Assembly: GCA_902800435.1 (NCBI GenBank) | Contig: CADCEQ010000016.1 | Location: 1-43,654 of the forward strand | Reading direction: 5' to 3' | DNA from: an uncultured Prevotellaceae bacterium | Lineage (GTDB): Bacteria > Bacteroidota > Bacteroidia > Bacteroidales > Bacteroidaceae | DNA: 43,654 bases | In this document: in pieces, positions 15,223 through 24,390 of the stretch | Layout of the letters: each line of letters begins with the position of its first letter | Numbering within the stretch: position 1 is the first letter of the stretch | The notes under the pieces: model-generated | What the model was told of the DNA's origin: nothing | What the model saw: only the letters and a program-made list of their open reading frames with translations | Database searches by the model: none | Translations under genes and position numbers: made by a program

Positions 15223-16581
15223 TTAGAAGTCGAGGGGACGGCCACGGTAGAACTGGATGAGCGCCTGCTGGTAGAGCAGTTCGTAGCGGGCCTGCACACA
15301 GTCTGACTCGGCACGCAGATAGTTGTTTTTCGCTTCATTGAACTCCGTGATGTTGGCCTTGCCGTTCTCGTACTTGGCCTGCATCAGCGTGAAGGCATCG
15401 TGGCTGCTCTTGGCGGCAACGGTGCTGCTTTCGTATTTGGCCTGTGCAGCCGTCGTGTTCAGGCAGGCCTGCTGAATCTCCTTATAGAGCGTCTTCTTCG
15501 TGTTGTCGAGCCGCAGCTGCTGGTTCTCCTGCTCAATGCGGGCGTTGCGGATGCTGTTGCGTGTCTGGAAGCGGTTGAAGATGGGCACGCTCAGGTTAAG
15601 GCCGATGTACTGCGAGAAATTGTTCTTCAGCTGGGTGCTGAAAGCGTCGGCGGGGAATCCGCTCGTGGTGTAGTAGTTACTGCCCAGACCGCCGCTGAGG
15701 CTGAGCGTGGGCAGATAGCCCGCCTGCGCAATCTTGATGCTGTGGTCAGTGGCACGCAGGCGCAGCTCCTGGGCGGCAATCTCAGGCTTGATGCCCAAGG
15801 CCTCGGCATAGATGACGTCGGGGGAGGGGACAGCGGCACCGCCGCTGAACAGCGGACTTCTCATCCCATTCTGCCCATTCTCCCCATCCAGCCCATCAGG
15901 CCTCACCACAGTGAAACCGTCAGCCGTAGGCAGTTCGAGGAGCTGGGTGAGCGTGAGAATGGCGAGCTGCTGGTTGTTGTCGGCCTGGGTGGCGGTGAGG
16001 CGGCTGCTGGCGAGCGTGGCCTGCTGCTGCGAGAGCTGGGCACCGCTGGCCTTGCCGTTGTCGACCAGGGCCTGCAGGCGGACCACCTGCATCGAGTCGA
16101 TGCCGACCTGCCGGTGGGCCACGTCGCTAATCTCCATGTTATAGAGAATCTGGACGTAGGCCTGGGCTACCTGCATACAGATATCGTTCTTGGCCTTCTC
16201 CAAGTCCTGCGTGGCGGCCTCGAGGTTCAGCTGGTTGAGCTTGATCTGGTTGGGAATCTGGAAGCCCGTGAACAGGGGCACGCTGGAGCCGAGCGAGAAC
16301 GACGTCGACGAGGTGTTGGTGTTCGAGTAGGTGTTCTCGGCGGTCAGACCGCGGCCGAACGAGAAGTTCTGGCTTACGGAGCCGTTGAGGTCGGGCAGAC
16401 GGCTGTTGCGTGCCGTCGAGAGCTGCAGCTCCTGCTGGCGGCACTGGTTCTCCTGCTGGAGGATGCCGATGTTATGGCTGACGGCGTAGTCGCAGCACTC
16501 GCGGAGCGACCACTGCTTCTGAGCCATAGCGGGCTGCGATAATATCGCAGCAAACAGGACAAAAGTGGCGGTTTTCTTCAT
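15223..16581 (-). CDS. TolC-family outer-membrane efflux protein (first exporter)
   Basis: A 452-residue outer-membrane/periplasmic tunnel protein with signal peptide MKKTATFVLFAAILSQPAMA and WSLRECCDYAVSHNIGI, the usual start of the mature family. Two long coiled-coil halves follow, with NSRLPDLNGSVSQNFSFGRG and AGYLPTLSLSGGLG marking the repeated OEP domains. A Gly/Asn-rich segment at about 245-270 (PDGLDGENGQNGMRS) interrupts the usual pattern before DVIYAEALGIKPEI. It is encoded by a short CCCATTCT-like DNA repeat. It starts 3 bases after the membrane-fusion gene and closes the export run. It pairs with the HlyD-type protein and the two FtsX/MacB permeases. Confidence 0.9.
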   Translation of the reverse strand: MKKTATFVLFAAILSQPAMAQKQWSLRECCDYAVSHNIGILQQENQCRQQELQLSTARNSRLPDLNGSVSQNFSFGRGLTAENTYSNTNTSSTSFSLGSSVPLFTGFQIPNQIKLNQLNLEAATQDLEKAKNDICMQVAQAYVQILYNMEISDVAHRQVGIDSMQVVRLQALVDNGKASGAQLSQQQATLASSRLTATQADNNQQLAILTLTQLLELPTADGFTVVRPDGLDGENGQNGMRSPLFSGGAAVPSPDVIYAEALGIKPEIAAQELRLRATDHSIKIAQAGYLPTLSLSGGLGSNYYTTSGFPADAFSTQLKNNFSQYIGLNLSVPIFNRFQTRNSIRNARIEQENQQLRLDNTKKTLYKEIQQACLNTTAAQAKYESSTVAAKSSHDAFTLMQAKYENGKANITEFNEAKNNYLRAESDCVQARYELLYQQALIQFYRGRPLDF

Positions 16582-16584
16582 GGC

Positions 16585-17742
16585 TTACTCGTCTTTACTG
16601 TCGTCGGAGATAATTTCGGGGCCGCGCACCTTGTCCTTGGCGCCGATGCCCTTCTTGATTTCGATGTTCACGCCGTCGGAGAGACCGGTCGTCACCTGCT
16701 TGCGCTCGTAGGTCTTGTCGTTGCCCTCACCTTTTATAATATATACGAAGGTGGTGTCGCCACTGAACTCGATGGCACTCTCAGGGACGGTGAGCACATT
16801 GTCGGCACGCGCGAGGACAATCTCGGCATTGGCACTGTAGCCACTGCGGAGGGTACTGGAATGAGTCAGCACGACGGGCTTGCCGTCTTTTTCCTGCTTC
16901 AGCGAAGCTAACTGGACAGCGGCCTTGATTTCAAACTGGTTGGCACCATTCGACTCGGTGGCCTTCGGCGAGATGTACTCCAGGGTGGCATCGAACTGCA
17001 AGTCCTGCAGGGCACCGATGGTAATCTTCATCGGCATACCGATGACAAGTTGACCAACCTCCGTCTCGTCGATGTTGCCGCGGAAGATAAGGTCGTTCAT
17101 ATTGGCCACAGTGGCAATGGTGGTACCGTCGTTGAATGTATTGGCCAGGATGACCGAATTACCCACCTTGACGGGGATGTCGAGGATAACGCCGCTGATG
17201 GTGCTACGGATAAGCGTCGACGAGGCCTTGGCGTTCGATTTCGACACACCTTCGCGCACAATCTGGTAAGCGTCCTCGGCAGCAGCCTTCTCCTCGGTGG
17301 CCTGGCGCAACTGCTGGCGCACCTTCTCGAACTCATCGTCCGAGACGAGCTGCTGGTTGTGCAGGTTCTCCTCGCGCTGGAAGTCGACCTGCGCCTGCTT
17401 CAGGTTCAGCGTGGCCAGGCGCACGCGGCTCTCGGCCGAGCTGAGCTGTCCCATGTCGGGGATGACCTTCACCTTGGCGATGACCTCGCCAGCCTGCACA
17501 TACTGGCCGGGCTCCTTCATCAGTTCGGCGATGATACCCGAGATCTGCGGCTTGACGTTCACCTCGTTGCGCGGTTCAATCTTGCCCGTGATGATGGTTG
17601 TTTTCTGGATGCTGTCGGTCGTCGGCGTGAACTCGTTGTAGACCGTCTCCTTGGGTTGGCTCTTCTGCCAGAGAAACACGAATGTTCCGATGAAAATCAG
17701 CGCGATAATAGCGGCGATAATCAGTTTGCTGTACTTTTTCAT
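16585..17742 (-). CDS. HlyD/MacA-like periplasmic membrane-fusion protein (first exporter)
   Basis: A 385-residue adaptor that bridges inner-membrane permeases and TolC. One N-terminal membrane anchor (LIIAAIIALIFIGTFVFLW), the barrel-sandwich (lipoyl-like) start ITGKIEPRNEVNVKPQISGIIAEL and KEPGQYVQAGEVIAKVKV, a coiled-coil hairpin at about 105-180 (SAESRVRLATLNLKQAQVDFQ), the returning STISGVILDIPVKVGNSV, then beta-barrel and membrane-proximal domains (VTTGLSDGVNIEIKKG). It follows the second permease gene across a 42-base A/T-only-looking spacer. Confidence 0.9.
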   Translation of the reverse strand: MKKYSKLIIAAIIALIFIGTFVFLWQKSQPKETVYNEFTPTTDSIQKTTIITGKIEPRNEVNVKPQISGIIAELMKEPGQYVQAGEVIAKVKVIPDMGQLSSAESRVRLATLNLKQAQVDFQREENLHNQQLVSDDEFEKVRQQLRQATEEKAAAEDAYQIVREGVSKSNAKASSTLIRSTISGVILDIPVKVGNSVILANTFNDGTTIATVANMNDLIFRGNIDETEVGQLVIGMPMKITIGALQDLQFDATLEYISPKATESNGANQFEIKAAVQLASLKQEKDGKPVVLTHSSTLRSGYSANAEIVLARADNVLTVPESAIEFSGDTTFVYIIKGEGNDKTYERKQVTTGLSDGVNIEIKKGIGAKDKVRGPEIISDDSKDE

Positions 17743-17784
17743 ATCTTTACTTTTTTACTTTTTTTTTTTTTTACCCTTTTACCT
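17743..17784. repeat. GTAAA-word spacer with a 14-base T run
   Basis: The spacer between permease stop and HlyD start is made of TTTAC words around a run of 14 T (17759-17772). Run length may vary by slippage; it is upstream of the HlyD start codon, not in a reading frame. Confidence 0.7.
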
Positions 17785-19032
17785 TTACTCGTCGCGCATG
17801 GCATCGACAGGCTTGATGGACATGGCTCGGCCAGCGGGAGCGAGACCAGCGAGGACACCCATTGCCGATACCATCAGGGCAGCGGCGATAGCCGTCCAGA
17901 AGCCCACCTGGAAATGGGCGGCGAGGATGCCGTCCTCTGTGTTGGCAAGCTCCAGCATCTGGAGAATCATCACGGCAAAGAGGATGCCGCTCATGCCCGC
18001 CACGAGTGTCAGCACAATGCTCTCGCTGATAATCTGTCCGAGAATCATGCGGGGCGTGGCGCCGATGGCACGGCGAATGCCAATCTCAGTGGTACGCTCG
18101 CGGACAGTCACCATCATGATGTTCGACACGCCGATGGATCCGGCGAGCAGGGTGCCGAGACCCACGAGCCAGATGAGGAAGTTGACACCCTTGAACAGGT
18201 TGTCGAGCAATTGGAACAAGACCTCAGTATTGAACACCATAGCACCCTGCTCATCCGTTGGGTCGATGGTGTGGGCACGTGCGATGGTCTCGCGGATGCG
18301 GTCGGTGAGGCTCGACATCACCACACCCTGACGGCCCGTGACGGCAATCATGTCGACAGCGTTGCCCCGGTTATAGGCCTGCTGCATGAAGGTCAGCGGC
18401 AGGATGACGCTCGTACCGGCCTCACCGCCGAAGCTGATGGCCTCGGACATGTTATAGTCGACACCCACTATCTGGTAGTAGATGTTGTCGATGCGGATGC
18501 GCTTGCCGCAGGGGTCGCCGCCACCGGGGAACAGTTCCTTGTAGGTCTTCTTCTGGATGACGCACACCTTGCGGTGGTCCTTGATGTCGGCCTCATCGAT
18601 GTAGCGGCCATAGAACATCTTCGGTTCGTTGACTTTTCTGTAGTCGGGCATGGCACCGTTGACGCCGACGGTGGCCTTGCGGTCGCCGTAGTAGGCCGTG
18701 CCGCCATTGCTGAACAGCAGGGGCGTGACGACGTCGAGTTCAGGCACGCTGTGGTGGATGCGCTCCACGTCCTTGTAGTCCATGTGCCAGTAGCGGCCCT
18801 TGCGGAATCCCTTGTAGGCCTTGCTCGTAGGCTGTGCCCACACCATGGCGCTGTTGGTGGCGAAGCCGGCGAAGTTCTGCTCCAGCAACTCCTTCAGTCC
18901 GTTGCCGCCGCCCATCAGTGCCACGAGCATGAACACGCCCCAGAACACGCCGAAGCCCGTCAGGAACGAGCGGCTCTTGTTGCGCGTCAGGGTGTCGAGC
19001 ACCTCGCGATAACTGTCTATATCTATTCTCAT
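17785..19032 (-). CDS. MacB/FtsX-type ABC transporter permease, second of pair
   Basis: A 415-residue permease: one TM near the N-terminus (FLTGFGVFWGVFMLVALMGGGNGL), a large periplasmic MacB domain (about 45-280), then three C-terminal TMs (LIWLVGLGTLLAGSIGVSNIMMVTV, IVLTLVAGMSGILFAVM and the last before SIKPVDAMRDE). The cytoplasmic ERTTEIGIRRAIGATP loop is the FtsX family hallmark that couples to the ATPase. No ATPase domain is fused, so it depends on the ATPase at 20281-21000. Starts 3 bases after the paralogous permease; the two probably form a heterodimer. Confidence 0.92.
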   Translation of the reverse strand: MRIDIDSYREVLDTLTRNKSRSFLTGFGVFWGVFMLVALMGGGNGLKELLEQNFAGFATNSAMVWAQPTSKAYKGFRKGRYWHMDYKDVERIHHSVPELDVVTPLLFSNGGTAYYGDRKATVGVNGAMPDYRKVNEPKMFYGRYIDEADIKDHRKVCVIQKKTYKELFPGGGDPCGKRIRIDNIYYQIVGVDYNMSEAISFGGEAGTSVILPLTFMQQAYNRGNAVDMIAVTGRQGVVMSSLTDRIRETIARAHTIDPTDEQGAMVFNTEVLFQLLDNLFKGVNFLIWLVGLGTLLAGSIGVSNIMMVTVRERTTEIGIRRAIGATPRMILGQIISESIVLTLVAGMSGILFAVMILQMLELANTEDGILAAHFQVGFWTAIAAALMVSAMGVLAGLAPAGRAMSIKPVDAMRDE

Positions 19033-19035
19033 AAC

Positions 19036-20277
19036 TTACTCTGCTCTTAATGCTTCAATGGGACGGATGCGGCTGGCCTTGTAGGCGGGTATCATCCCGG
19101 CGATGGTGCCGGCAATGATCATCACCATCGTTGCCTCGAAGCACACGTCGAGACCGACGGTGGGGTCGAGGAACATCGTGGCCTTGAACAGCCCTGTGTC
19201 GATGGTCTCATGACCCAAGGTGGCATCCATATACTCGTTGGCGGCCACGCCCAATACCATGCCGATGTAGCCGAAAAACGTGGTAATGATGACGCTCTCG
19301 ACGATAATCAGCCTGAGGATGCTCCACGGCTTGGCACCGATGGCCTTGCGGATGCCGAACTCATGGGTACGCTCCTTGACGGTAATCAGCATGATGTTGC
19401 TGACACCCACAATGCCGCTCAGCAGCGTGAACAGACCCACAATCCAGAGGGCGGTGCGGATGATGCCGATGCCCTGCTCCATCTGCAGGTTCTGCGTGAA
19501 GCGGTTCCACAGCCAGACGGCATCCTCGTCCTCTGGGTGGGCCTGGTGCACGGCGTTCAGCCGGTGGCGGTAGTCCTTTTCGAAGGCCTCGTTGGCCTCT
19601 TCCGTCGGCAGTCCGTGGAAGGTGAACTCTATGCGGCCGGCATCGTCGGTGTTGGCACCATAGATGCGCTTGATGGCTGAGTAGCTGCTGAAGACGTTGG
19701 CGCGCCCGTTCTCCTGCTCCTTGTAGATGCCCACCACCTTGAAGGCGAAGTTGCCCACATTGACGAAGTCGCCGATGCCGCACTTCAGTTCCTTGGCCTG
19801 CTTGTTGCTCATGACGAGCACCTTGCGACTCTCCTTCACGTCGATTTCGTTGATGAAGCGCCCGTGGAGCATCTCCACCTTGTCGATGTTGATGTGGTTC
19901 GGGTAGACACCGCTGATGCTCGTCGAGATGTACTGCTGTCCGAGGCTGATGACTGCACTGGTGTTGTACTGCGCGCCCACCTCGTCGACGTTCTTCTTGA
20001 ACTCCTTGGCGGTAATCTCCATGTCGCTTTCGTGCAGGCGTATGTCGCGGCCCTCCTTCAGTCCCTGGTAGGGCTTCGACGTCCATCCGCCGAACACCAC
20101 CATCGACGACGAGAGGAAGCGGTTGCTCTGCTTCAGGTTGGCATTGATCAGACCGTTGCCCGCACCGAGCAGCACGATGAGCATGAAGATGCCCCACGCC
20201 ACGGCAAAGCCCGTCAGCGTGGTGCGCAGCTTGTTGCGGCGCGCCGTCTGCCATATTTCTGTGATGATATCTCTCAT
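19036..20277 (-). CDS. MacB/FtsX-type ABC transporter permease, first of pair
   Basis: A 413-residue paralogue of the next gene with the same plan: TM1 LTGFAVAWGIFMLIVLLGAGNGL, periplasmic MacB domain, then TWO-plus-one C-terminal TMs with ERTHEFGIRKAIGAKPWSIL between them and IRPIEALRAE at the end. Starts 3 bases after the ATPase gene. In Bacteroidetes such twin permeases with a LolD-like ATPase, a membrane-fusion protein and TolC form mechanotransmission-type exporters of lipids, peptides or antibiotics; substrate unknown. Confidence 0.92.
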   Translation of the reverse strand: MRDIITEIWQTARRNKLRTTLTGFAVAWGIFMLIVLLGAGNGLINANLKQSNRFLSSSMVVFGGWTSKPYQGLKEGRDIRLHESDMEITAKEFKKNVDEVGAQYNTSAVISLGQQYISTSISGVYPNHINIDKVEMLHGRFINEIDVKESRKVLVMSNKQAKELKCGIGDFVNVGNFAFKVVGIYKEQENGRANVFSSYSAIKRIYGANTDDAGRIEFTFHGLPTEEANEAFEKDYRHRLNAVHQAHPEDEDAVWLWNRFTQNLQMEQGIGIIRTALWIVGLFTLLSGIVGVSNIMLITVKERTHEFGIRKAIGAKPWSILRLIIVESVIITTFFGYIGMVLGVAANEYMDATLGHETIDTGLFKATMFLDPTVGLDVCFEATMVMIIAGTIAGMIPAYKASRIRPIEALRAE

Positions 20278-20280
20278 AGC

Positions 20281-21000
20281 CTATTTCATCAGTCCTCCGC
20301 TGCCGAACGGTGAGGCATCGTGGTTGAGGTTCTCCTCAATCTGTCCGATGACGCCGTCCTTGATGTGTACTATTTTATTTGTCTCGTTAGCTACGCCGCT
20401 TTCGTGCGTCACCACGACGATGGTCATGCCGTCGTCCTGGTTCAGCTGTTTCAGCAACTGCATCACCTCCACAGAGGTTTTCGAGTCCAATGCGCCCGTA
20501 GGCTCGTCTGCCAGGATAATCTGTGGGTGGGTGATGAGTGCCCGGGCTATTGCCACGCGCTGTTTCTGTCCGCCCGACAGTTCGTTGGGGTAATGTTCGG
20601 CCCAGTCGAGGAGCCCCAGACGCTCTAGGTACTCCAAAGCCAGGGCGTGGCGCTTCTTCCGGCTCACGCCCTGGTAAAATAATGGCAACTCAACGTTTTC
20701 CACGGCAGTCTTAAACGAGATGAGATTAAACGACTGGAAGATAAAGCCTATCATACGGTTACGGTAGTCGGCGGCCTTGCGCTCCGACAGGTTCTTGATA
20801 GGTACGCCGGCTAATTCGTACAGGCCCGAGTCGTAGTTGTCGAGAATCCCCAATATATTCAGTAAGGTGGACTTGCCCGAGCCTGAGGCACCCATGATTG
20901 AGACGAACTCGCCCTTCTTGATGTCGAGGTTGATGCCCTTCAGCACGTGCAGCGGCTGTGCGCCGAAGTAAGTCTTGTTGACGTCTTGTAGATGAATCAT
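20281..21000 (-). CDS. ABC exporter ATPase, LolD/MacB type
   Basis: A 239-residue nucleotide-binding protein. Walker A GASGSGKST at about 37-45, Q-loop FIFQSFNLI, signature LSGGQKQRVAIARAL, Walker B IILADEPTGALD, H-loop VVVTHE. Powers the two downstream FtsX-type permeases. It is 37 bases downstream of the large beta-barrel gene, across a spacer built from repeated CGTAAAT-like words (21001-21037). Confidence 0.93.
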   Translation of the reverse strand: MIHLQDVNKTYFGAQPLHVLKGINLDIKKGEFVSIMGASGSGKSTLLNILGILDNYDSGLYELAGVPIKNLSERKAADYRNRMIGFIFQSFNLISFKTAVENVELPLFYQGVSRKKRHALALEYLERLGLLDWAEHYPNELSGGQKQRVAIARALITHPQIILADEPTGALDSKTSVEVMQLLKQLNQDDGMTIVVVTHESGVANETNKIVHIKDGVIGQIEENLNHDASPFGSGGLMK

Positions 21001-21037
21001 TCTATTTGCGATTTACGGATTTACTATTTACGATTTG
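21001..21037. repeat. ATTTACG-word operon spacer
   Basis: The spacer between the barrel gene and the ATPase gene contains GATTTAC/ATTTACG words three to four times in 37 bases. No promoter box seen. Confidence 0.6.
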
Positions 21038-23992
21038 TCAGAAGAAGAACGGCATGGCGGCGCCGTTACGTCCCTTGGGGAACCGCTGGAAGTTGAACGT
21101 CAGCTTCAGCATGGCATACTGCGAGACGACGTTGGTGTAGGTCTCCGTGCGCCCCTGCTCGTTGATGTTGTAGCGGCGGTTGCTCAGCTGGCCAAGCAGG
21201 TCGAAGCCCTCAAGGCTCAGCGTCAGCACCTTCTTGATTAGCGGACGGCTCACCTTCGCGCCCCATATCAGCTCGTCGCGGTTCATGTCGGGGTCGCTGT
21301 AGCCGCGATGGCTATAGTTGACGAGCGTTGTGCTGAGCTGCAACTGCCAGGGCAACAGCAGGAAGGCGGAGACGCCGTAGCTGAAGTCGCCGGCGTTGAT
21401 GCGCTGAAAGTCCTCGCGGTCGCTGGTCACGTGGTTGTAGGAGCCGCGCACGTTGGCGGCTATCTGGTGCTGTCCGCGCCCGTCCTTGTTGGCGCCGAAC
21501 TTGAAGGTGAACTTCAGCTGGTCGCTGAGGGTGGTGTTGTGGACGATACTGTTCGTAGCCTCCATGCCTGCCACGTTGTTCAGGTCGACGCTGTGGCTGT
21601 AGTTGGCATTGAGCTGGTTCTCGAAGCTGAGGCGCTCCTTCTTGTCGAGGGGCCGGCCGTAGGAGCCTCCGAAGCCTGCCTGCCAGTTGCCGTTGACGTT
21701 GACGGGCTTCGTCGTCGTGCGTCCGCTCTGCTTGTCGTAGACCATGCTCGTGGCCACGGCGTCGTAGGTGCGGCTGTAGTTGGCCATCACGTTCAGGGTG
21801 TGCTTCTTCGGCCCGCCCATCAGGTAGTAGTAGCCCATCAGGCTGAATGTCCGCGTCTTCTTCAGGTCGGGGTTCGAGTAGCTGACGCGCAGCGGGTCGC
21901 TGTCGTCGCGGTAGTTGACCAGCGACATGATGTCGGGCACGCTGGTGCGCAGCGAGGCGTTGATGTTGGCCCGACGGATGGCCTGCGAGGGCAGGTCGTC
22001 GGCAAACCAGTTGACCTTCTCCTCCTGCTTCGGGGCATACTCGATGCCTATCGACGGGTTCAGCAGCCAGTTGTTCTGCGACAGCTCCTGCCGGGTCTCG
22101 CGGAAGTAGTCGAGCGTCTTGCGCTCGTAGTTCAGGGGCAGCTCGATGCTGACGTGGCCTTCACCCAGGAAGCGGGGCTTCAGAAACAGGGTAGCCTTCA
22201 GCTGCTGGTTGTCGTCCTTGCGGGTGTAGTTGTAGCTGTTGGGCGAGTCGAGCACGCCGAGCAGGGCTTCCCTGGTCGACGGCAGCAGGTCAATCTGTGT
22301 GGAGTCGTGCCCGGCCAGACGGTCCAGGCGGTAGAGGGCGTTCTCGTTGTCATCATAGGAGTGGCTGTACTGATATTCGAGGCGCAGGCCGTGATTGCCT
22401 AACCCGAAGTCATAGCCAGCACCCAGTTCGGCATCCCAGCTCTTCGAGGGTGCGTCAGTGTAGTTATTGCGGAAGTCACGACTGCCGCCCGTCTTCATAT
22501 ACTGCAGGTCCTGCAGCTGGTAGTTGTGCGACTTGCTGTTGTTGTAATTCACACCTGCTGAGAGCGAGATGACGTCGGCCATCACCTTCACGTCGGCATT
22601 GCTGTAGATGCTCAGGTTCAGCGCCTCGTTGTCGTTCTGGCTCTGCGTCTGACGGCGGTTGAGGGTCAGCTGGCGGTACTTGTCGGGATTCACGAAGAGG
22701 TCGTCGAGCAGGTCGCCATACTGCGCCGGGTCGGCATCAAACTGAGCTGAGCGGTTGGTGCCCCAGCTGTCGCCCGACGTATAGTTCACGTTGAACCTGG
22801 TTCTGCCTACGAACCCCTCCGGCGAATAGTTCACAGTAGCATTGGCACCGAGGCTCTTCGAACGGTTGCGGTTGTAGTTGGCCTGCCGGCTGTAGGTGTC
22901 GCCGCCGGTGAGGTAGGTCTGCGACGAGGTCCATGTGTCGGTGTGGCTGTTGTTGTGCGAGCCGTTGACGCTGATGCCTGCCGAGAACTTGTCGTCGAAG
23001 TTGCCATAGTTGTAGCCGATGTTGGCCATACGCATCGTGGTGACGCCCTGGGCCGTCTGCGGCTCGAAGGCGGCCGCGTCGGCACCCATCGCCGTGAAGC
23101 CGTAGCTCTGGTCGTTCAGGTTGTTGAGAGAGCCCTGCACCGACAGGCGCGACTTGCCCTTCGTGTGGACACCCAGCAGGCTGGCCAGGTAGCGGTCGTC
23201 GGTGCCGCCGCCCACCTGAGCATTGCCGAAGGTGCTGACGGAGTACTTCTTCTTCAGGCGCACGTCCATCACGAAGCTCTTGTCGTTCATGTCGCGCCCC
23301 ATCATCTGCGTCAGCTTGCCCTTGCGGTCGAACACCTTGATTTTGTTCACCGTGTAGGCGGGCAGGTTTTCCAAGGCCGCCTTCGGGTCGCCCTCGAAGA
23401 AGTCGCGCCCGTCGACCAGCAGGTTGTCTATCTTCTTGCCGTTCACCTTGATTTCGCCGTCCTTGTTCAGCTCGGCTCCCGGCAGCTGGCGTATCAGTGC
23501 GTCGAGCATTGAGCCCTCGGCCAGGTTGAAGGCATCGGCATTGTACACAATGGTGTCGCCGCGCGTCACCATCTTGATTTTCGTGCCTGTCACCGTCACC
23601 TCGCCCAGCATCTTCGACTCGGGTCGCATCTCGATGCGGCGCACGTCGATGTCGCCCTCGCGCTTGTACTTCACCTCGAAAGGCTTGTACTGCGTCTTGA
23701 AACCAAGACACGACACGCGCAGCAGGTACTTGCCCTTCTCCTTGACGGGCAGCTCGAACATACCGAAGTGGTTCAGCAGGAACGTGTCGGCTGGCTCGGG
23801 GTGGAAGGTGGCAATCACGCTGCTGTCGGCAGCCGCCATCAGCACGATGGAGGCATCGGGCATCGGCTGGTTGGTGAAGGCCTCAACCACGCGCCCCGAC
23901 ACAACGCGGTTCTCACCGCGCTGTGCCGAGGCATGGGTAGCGGGCCATAGCAAGGCCAGTGTAAACAGTAACAGGCTATACAGTTGATTCAT
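21038..23992 (-). CDS. Large outer-membrane beta-barrel protein (TonB-receptor-like)
   Basis: 984 residues. Signal peptide ending ATHASA, a carboxypeptidase-regulatory-like domain (about 30-118; VSGRVVEAFTNQPMPDASIV, YLLRVSCLGFKTQYK), a plug-like domain (LGEVTVTGTKIKM, ADAFNLAEGSMLDALIRQLPG, DNLLVDGRDFFEGDPKAAL), then a long barrel rich in alternating aromatic strands. It resembles the outer-membrane beta-barrel family often found beside regulators and ABC exporters in Bacteroidetes rather than SusC. No SusD partner is present. It sits between the GntR gene (38 bases upstream) and the twin-permease exporter, which suggests an envelope export or remodelling role. Confidence 0.85.
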   Translation of the reverse strand: MNQLYSLLLFTLALLWPATHASAQRGENRVVSGRVVEAFTNQPMPDASIVLMAAADSSVIATFHPEPADTFLLNHFGMFELPVKEKGKYLLRVSCLGFKTQYKPFEVKYKREGDIDVRRIEMRPESKMLGEVTVTGTKIKMVTRGDTIVYNADAFNLAEGSMLDALIRQLPGAELNKDGEIKVNGKKIDNLLVDGRDFFEGDPKAALENLPAYTVNKIKVFDRKGKLTQMMGRDMNDKSFVMDVRLKKKYSVSTFGNAQVGGGTDDRYLASLLGVHTKGKSRLSVQGSLNNLNDQSYGFTAMGADAAAFEPQTAQGVTTMRMANIGYNYGNFDDKFSAGISVNGSHNNSHTDTWTSSQTYLTGGDTYSRQANYNRNRSKSLGANATVNYSPEGFVGRTRFNVNYTSGDSWGTNRSAQFDADPAQYGDLLDDLFVNPDKYRQLTLNRRQTQSQNDNEALNLSIYSNADVKVMADVISLSAGVNYNNSKSHNYQLQDLQYMKTGGSRDFRNNYTDAPSKSWDAELGAGYDFGLGNHGLRLEYQYSHSYDDNENALYRLDRLAGHDSTQIDLLPSTREALLGVLDSPNSYNYTRKDDNQQLKATLFLKPRFLGEGHVSIELPLNYERKTLDYFRETRQELSQNNWLLNPSIGIEYAPKQEEKVNWFADDLPSQAIRRANINASLRTSVPDIMSLVNYRDDSDPLRVSYSNPDLKKTRTFSLMGYYYLMGGPKKHTLNVMANYSRTYDAVATSMVYDKQSGRTTTKPVNVNGNWQAGFGGSYGRPLDKKERLSFENQLNANYSHSVDLNNVAGMEATNSIVHNTTLSDQLKFTFKFGANKDGRGQHQIAANVRGSYNHVTSDREDFQRINAGDFSYGVSAFLLLPWQLQLSTTLVNYSHRGYSDPDMNRDELIWGAKVSRPLIKKVLTLSLEGFDLLGQLSNRRYNINEQGRTETYTNVVSQYAMLKLTFNFQRFPKGRNGAAMPFFF

Positions 23993-24030
23993 TCTTTTGT
24001 CTTCATTTTACTCTTTAGACGCAAGAAGGG

Positions 24031-24390
24031 TCAGGATTGTTGCATCTCGTACGCAACTTTAACATCTTCTAACGTGATGCCGAGTAGCTGCATCTGCCGG
24101 AACAGTTCGGGCAGGCGTTCCTTCATGAACGCCCGCTTGCGCTCTTTCAGTATCTGCTTCTTGGCACCAGGGGTGACGAAGTAGCCCAGGCCGCGCTTAT
24201 TATATATAATGTTCGCGCGCGCCAGCTCGTCGTAGGCCTTCACTGCCGTGTTGGTATTCACCTCCAGCAGCACGGCGTACTCACGCACCGAGGGTATGCG
24301 GTCGTCGTCCTTGTACTTGTCGGCCAGTATCTCGTCCATCAGCCTATCGGCCATCTGGATGTATATTGCTTTATCGTTAGTGAAATTCAT
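24031..24390 (-). CDS. GntR-family transcriptional regulator, YtrA subfamily
   Basis: 119 residues: an N-terminal winged helix-turn-helix with the GntR signature (AIYIQMADRLMDEILADKY, RIPSVREYAVLLEVNTNTAVKAYDEL) and a short C-terminal tail of about 45 residues. The short effector part is typical for the YtrA subfamily, which controls ABC transporter operons. Its ATG overlaps the end of the permease gene by 4 bases, so it is translationally coupled within the operon it probably represses. A candidate operator is at 26102-26125. Confidence 0.9.
   Translation of the reverse strand: MNFTNDKAIYIQMADRLMDEILADKYKDDDRIPSVREYAVLLEVNTNTAVKAYDELARANIIYNKRGLGYFVTPGAKKQILKERKRAFMKERLPELFRQMQLLGITLEDVKVAYEMQQS

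Noticed and set aside
17759..17772. Poly-T tract as a phase-variation switch
   Set aside because: It lies between genes, not in a frame or a promoter spacer; slippage is possible but no switch can be shown from one sequence.
17050..19050. Long plus-strand open frame opposite the adaptor and a permease
   Set aside because: An antisense shadow: Asp/His-rich with no domain, while the minus strand encodes recognisable FtsX-type and HlyD-type proteins.
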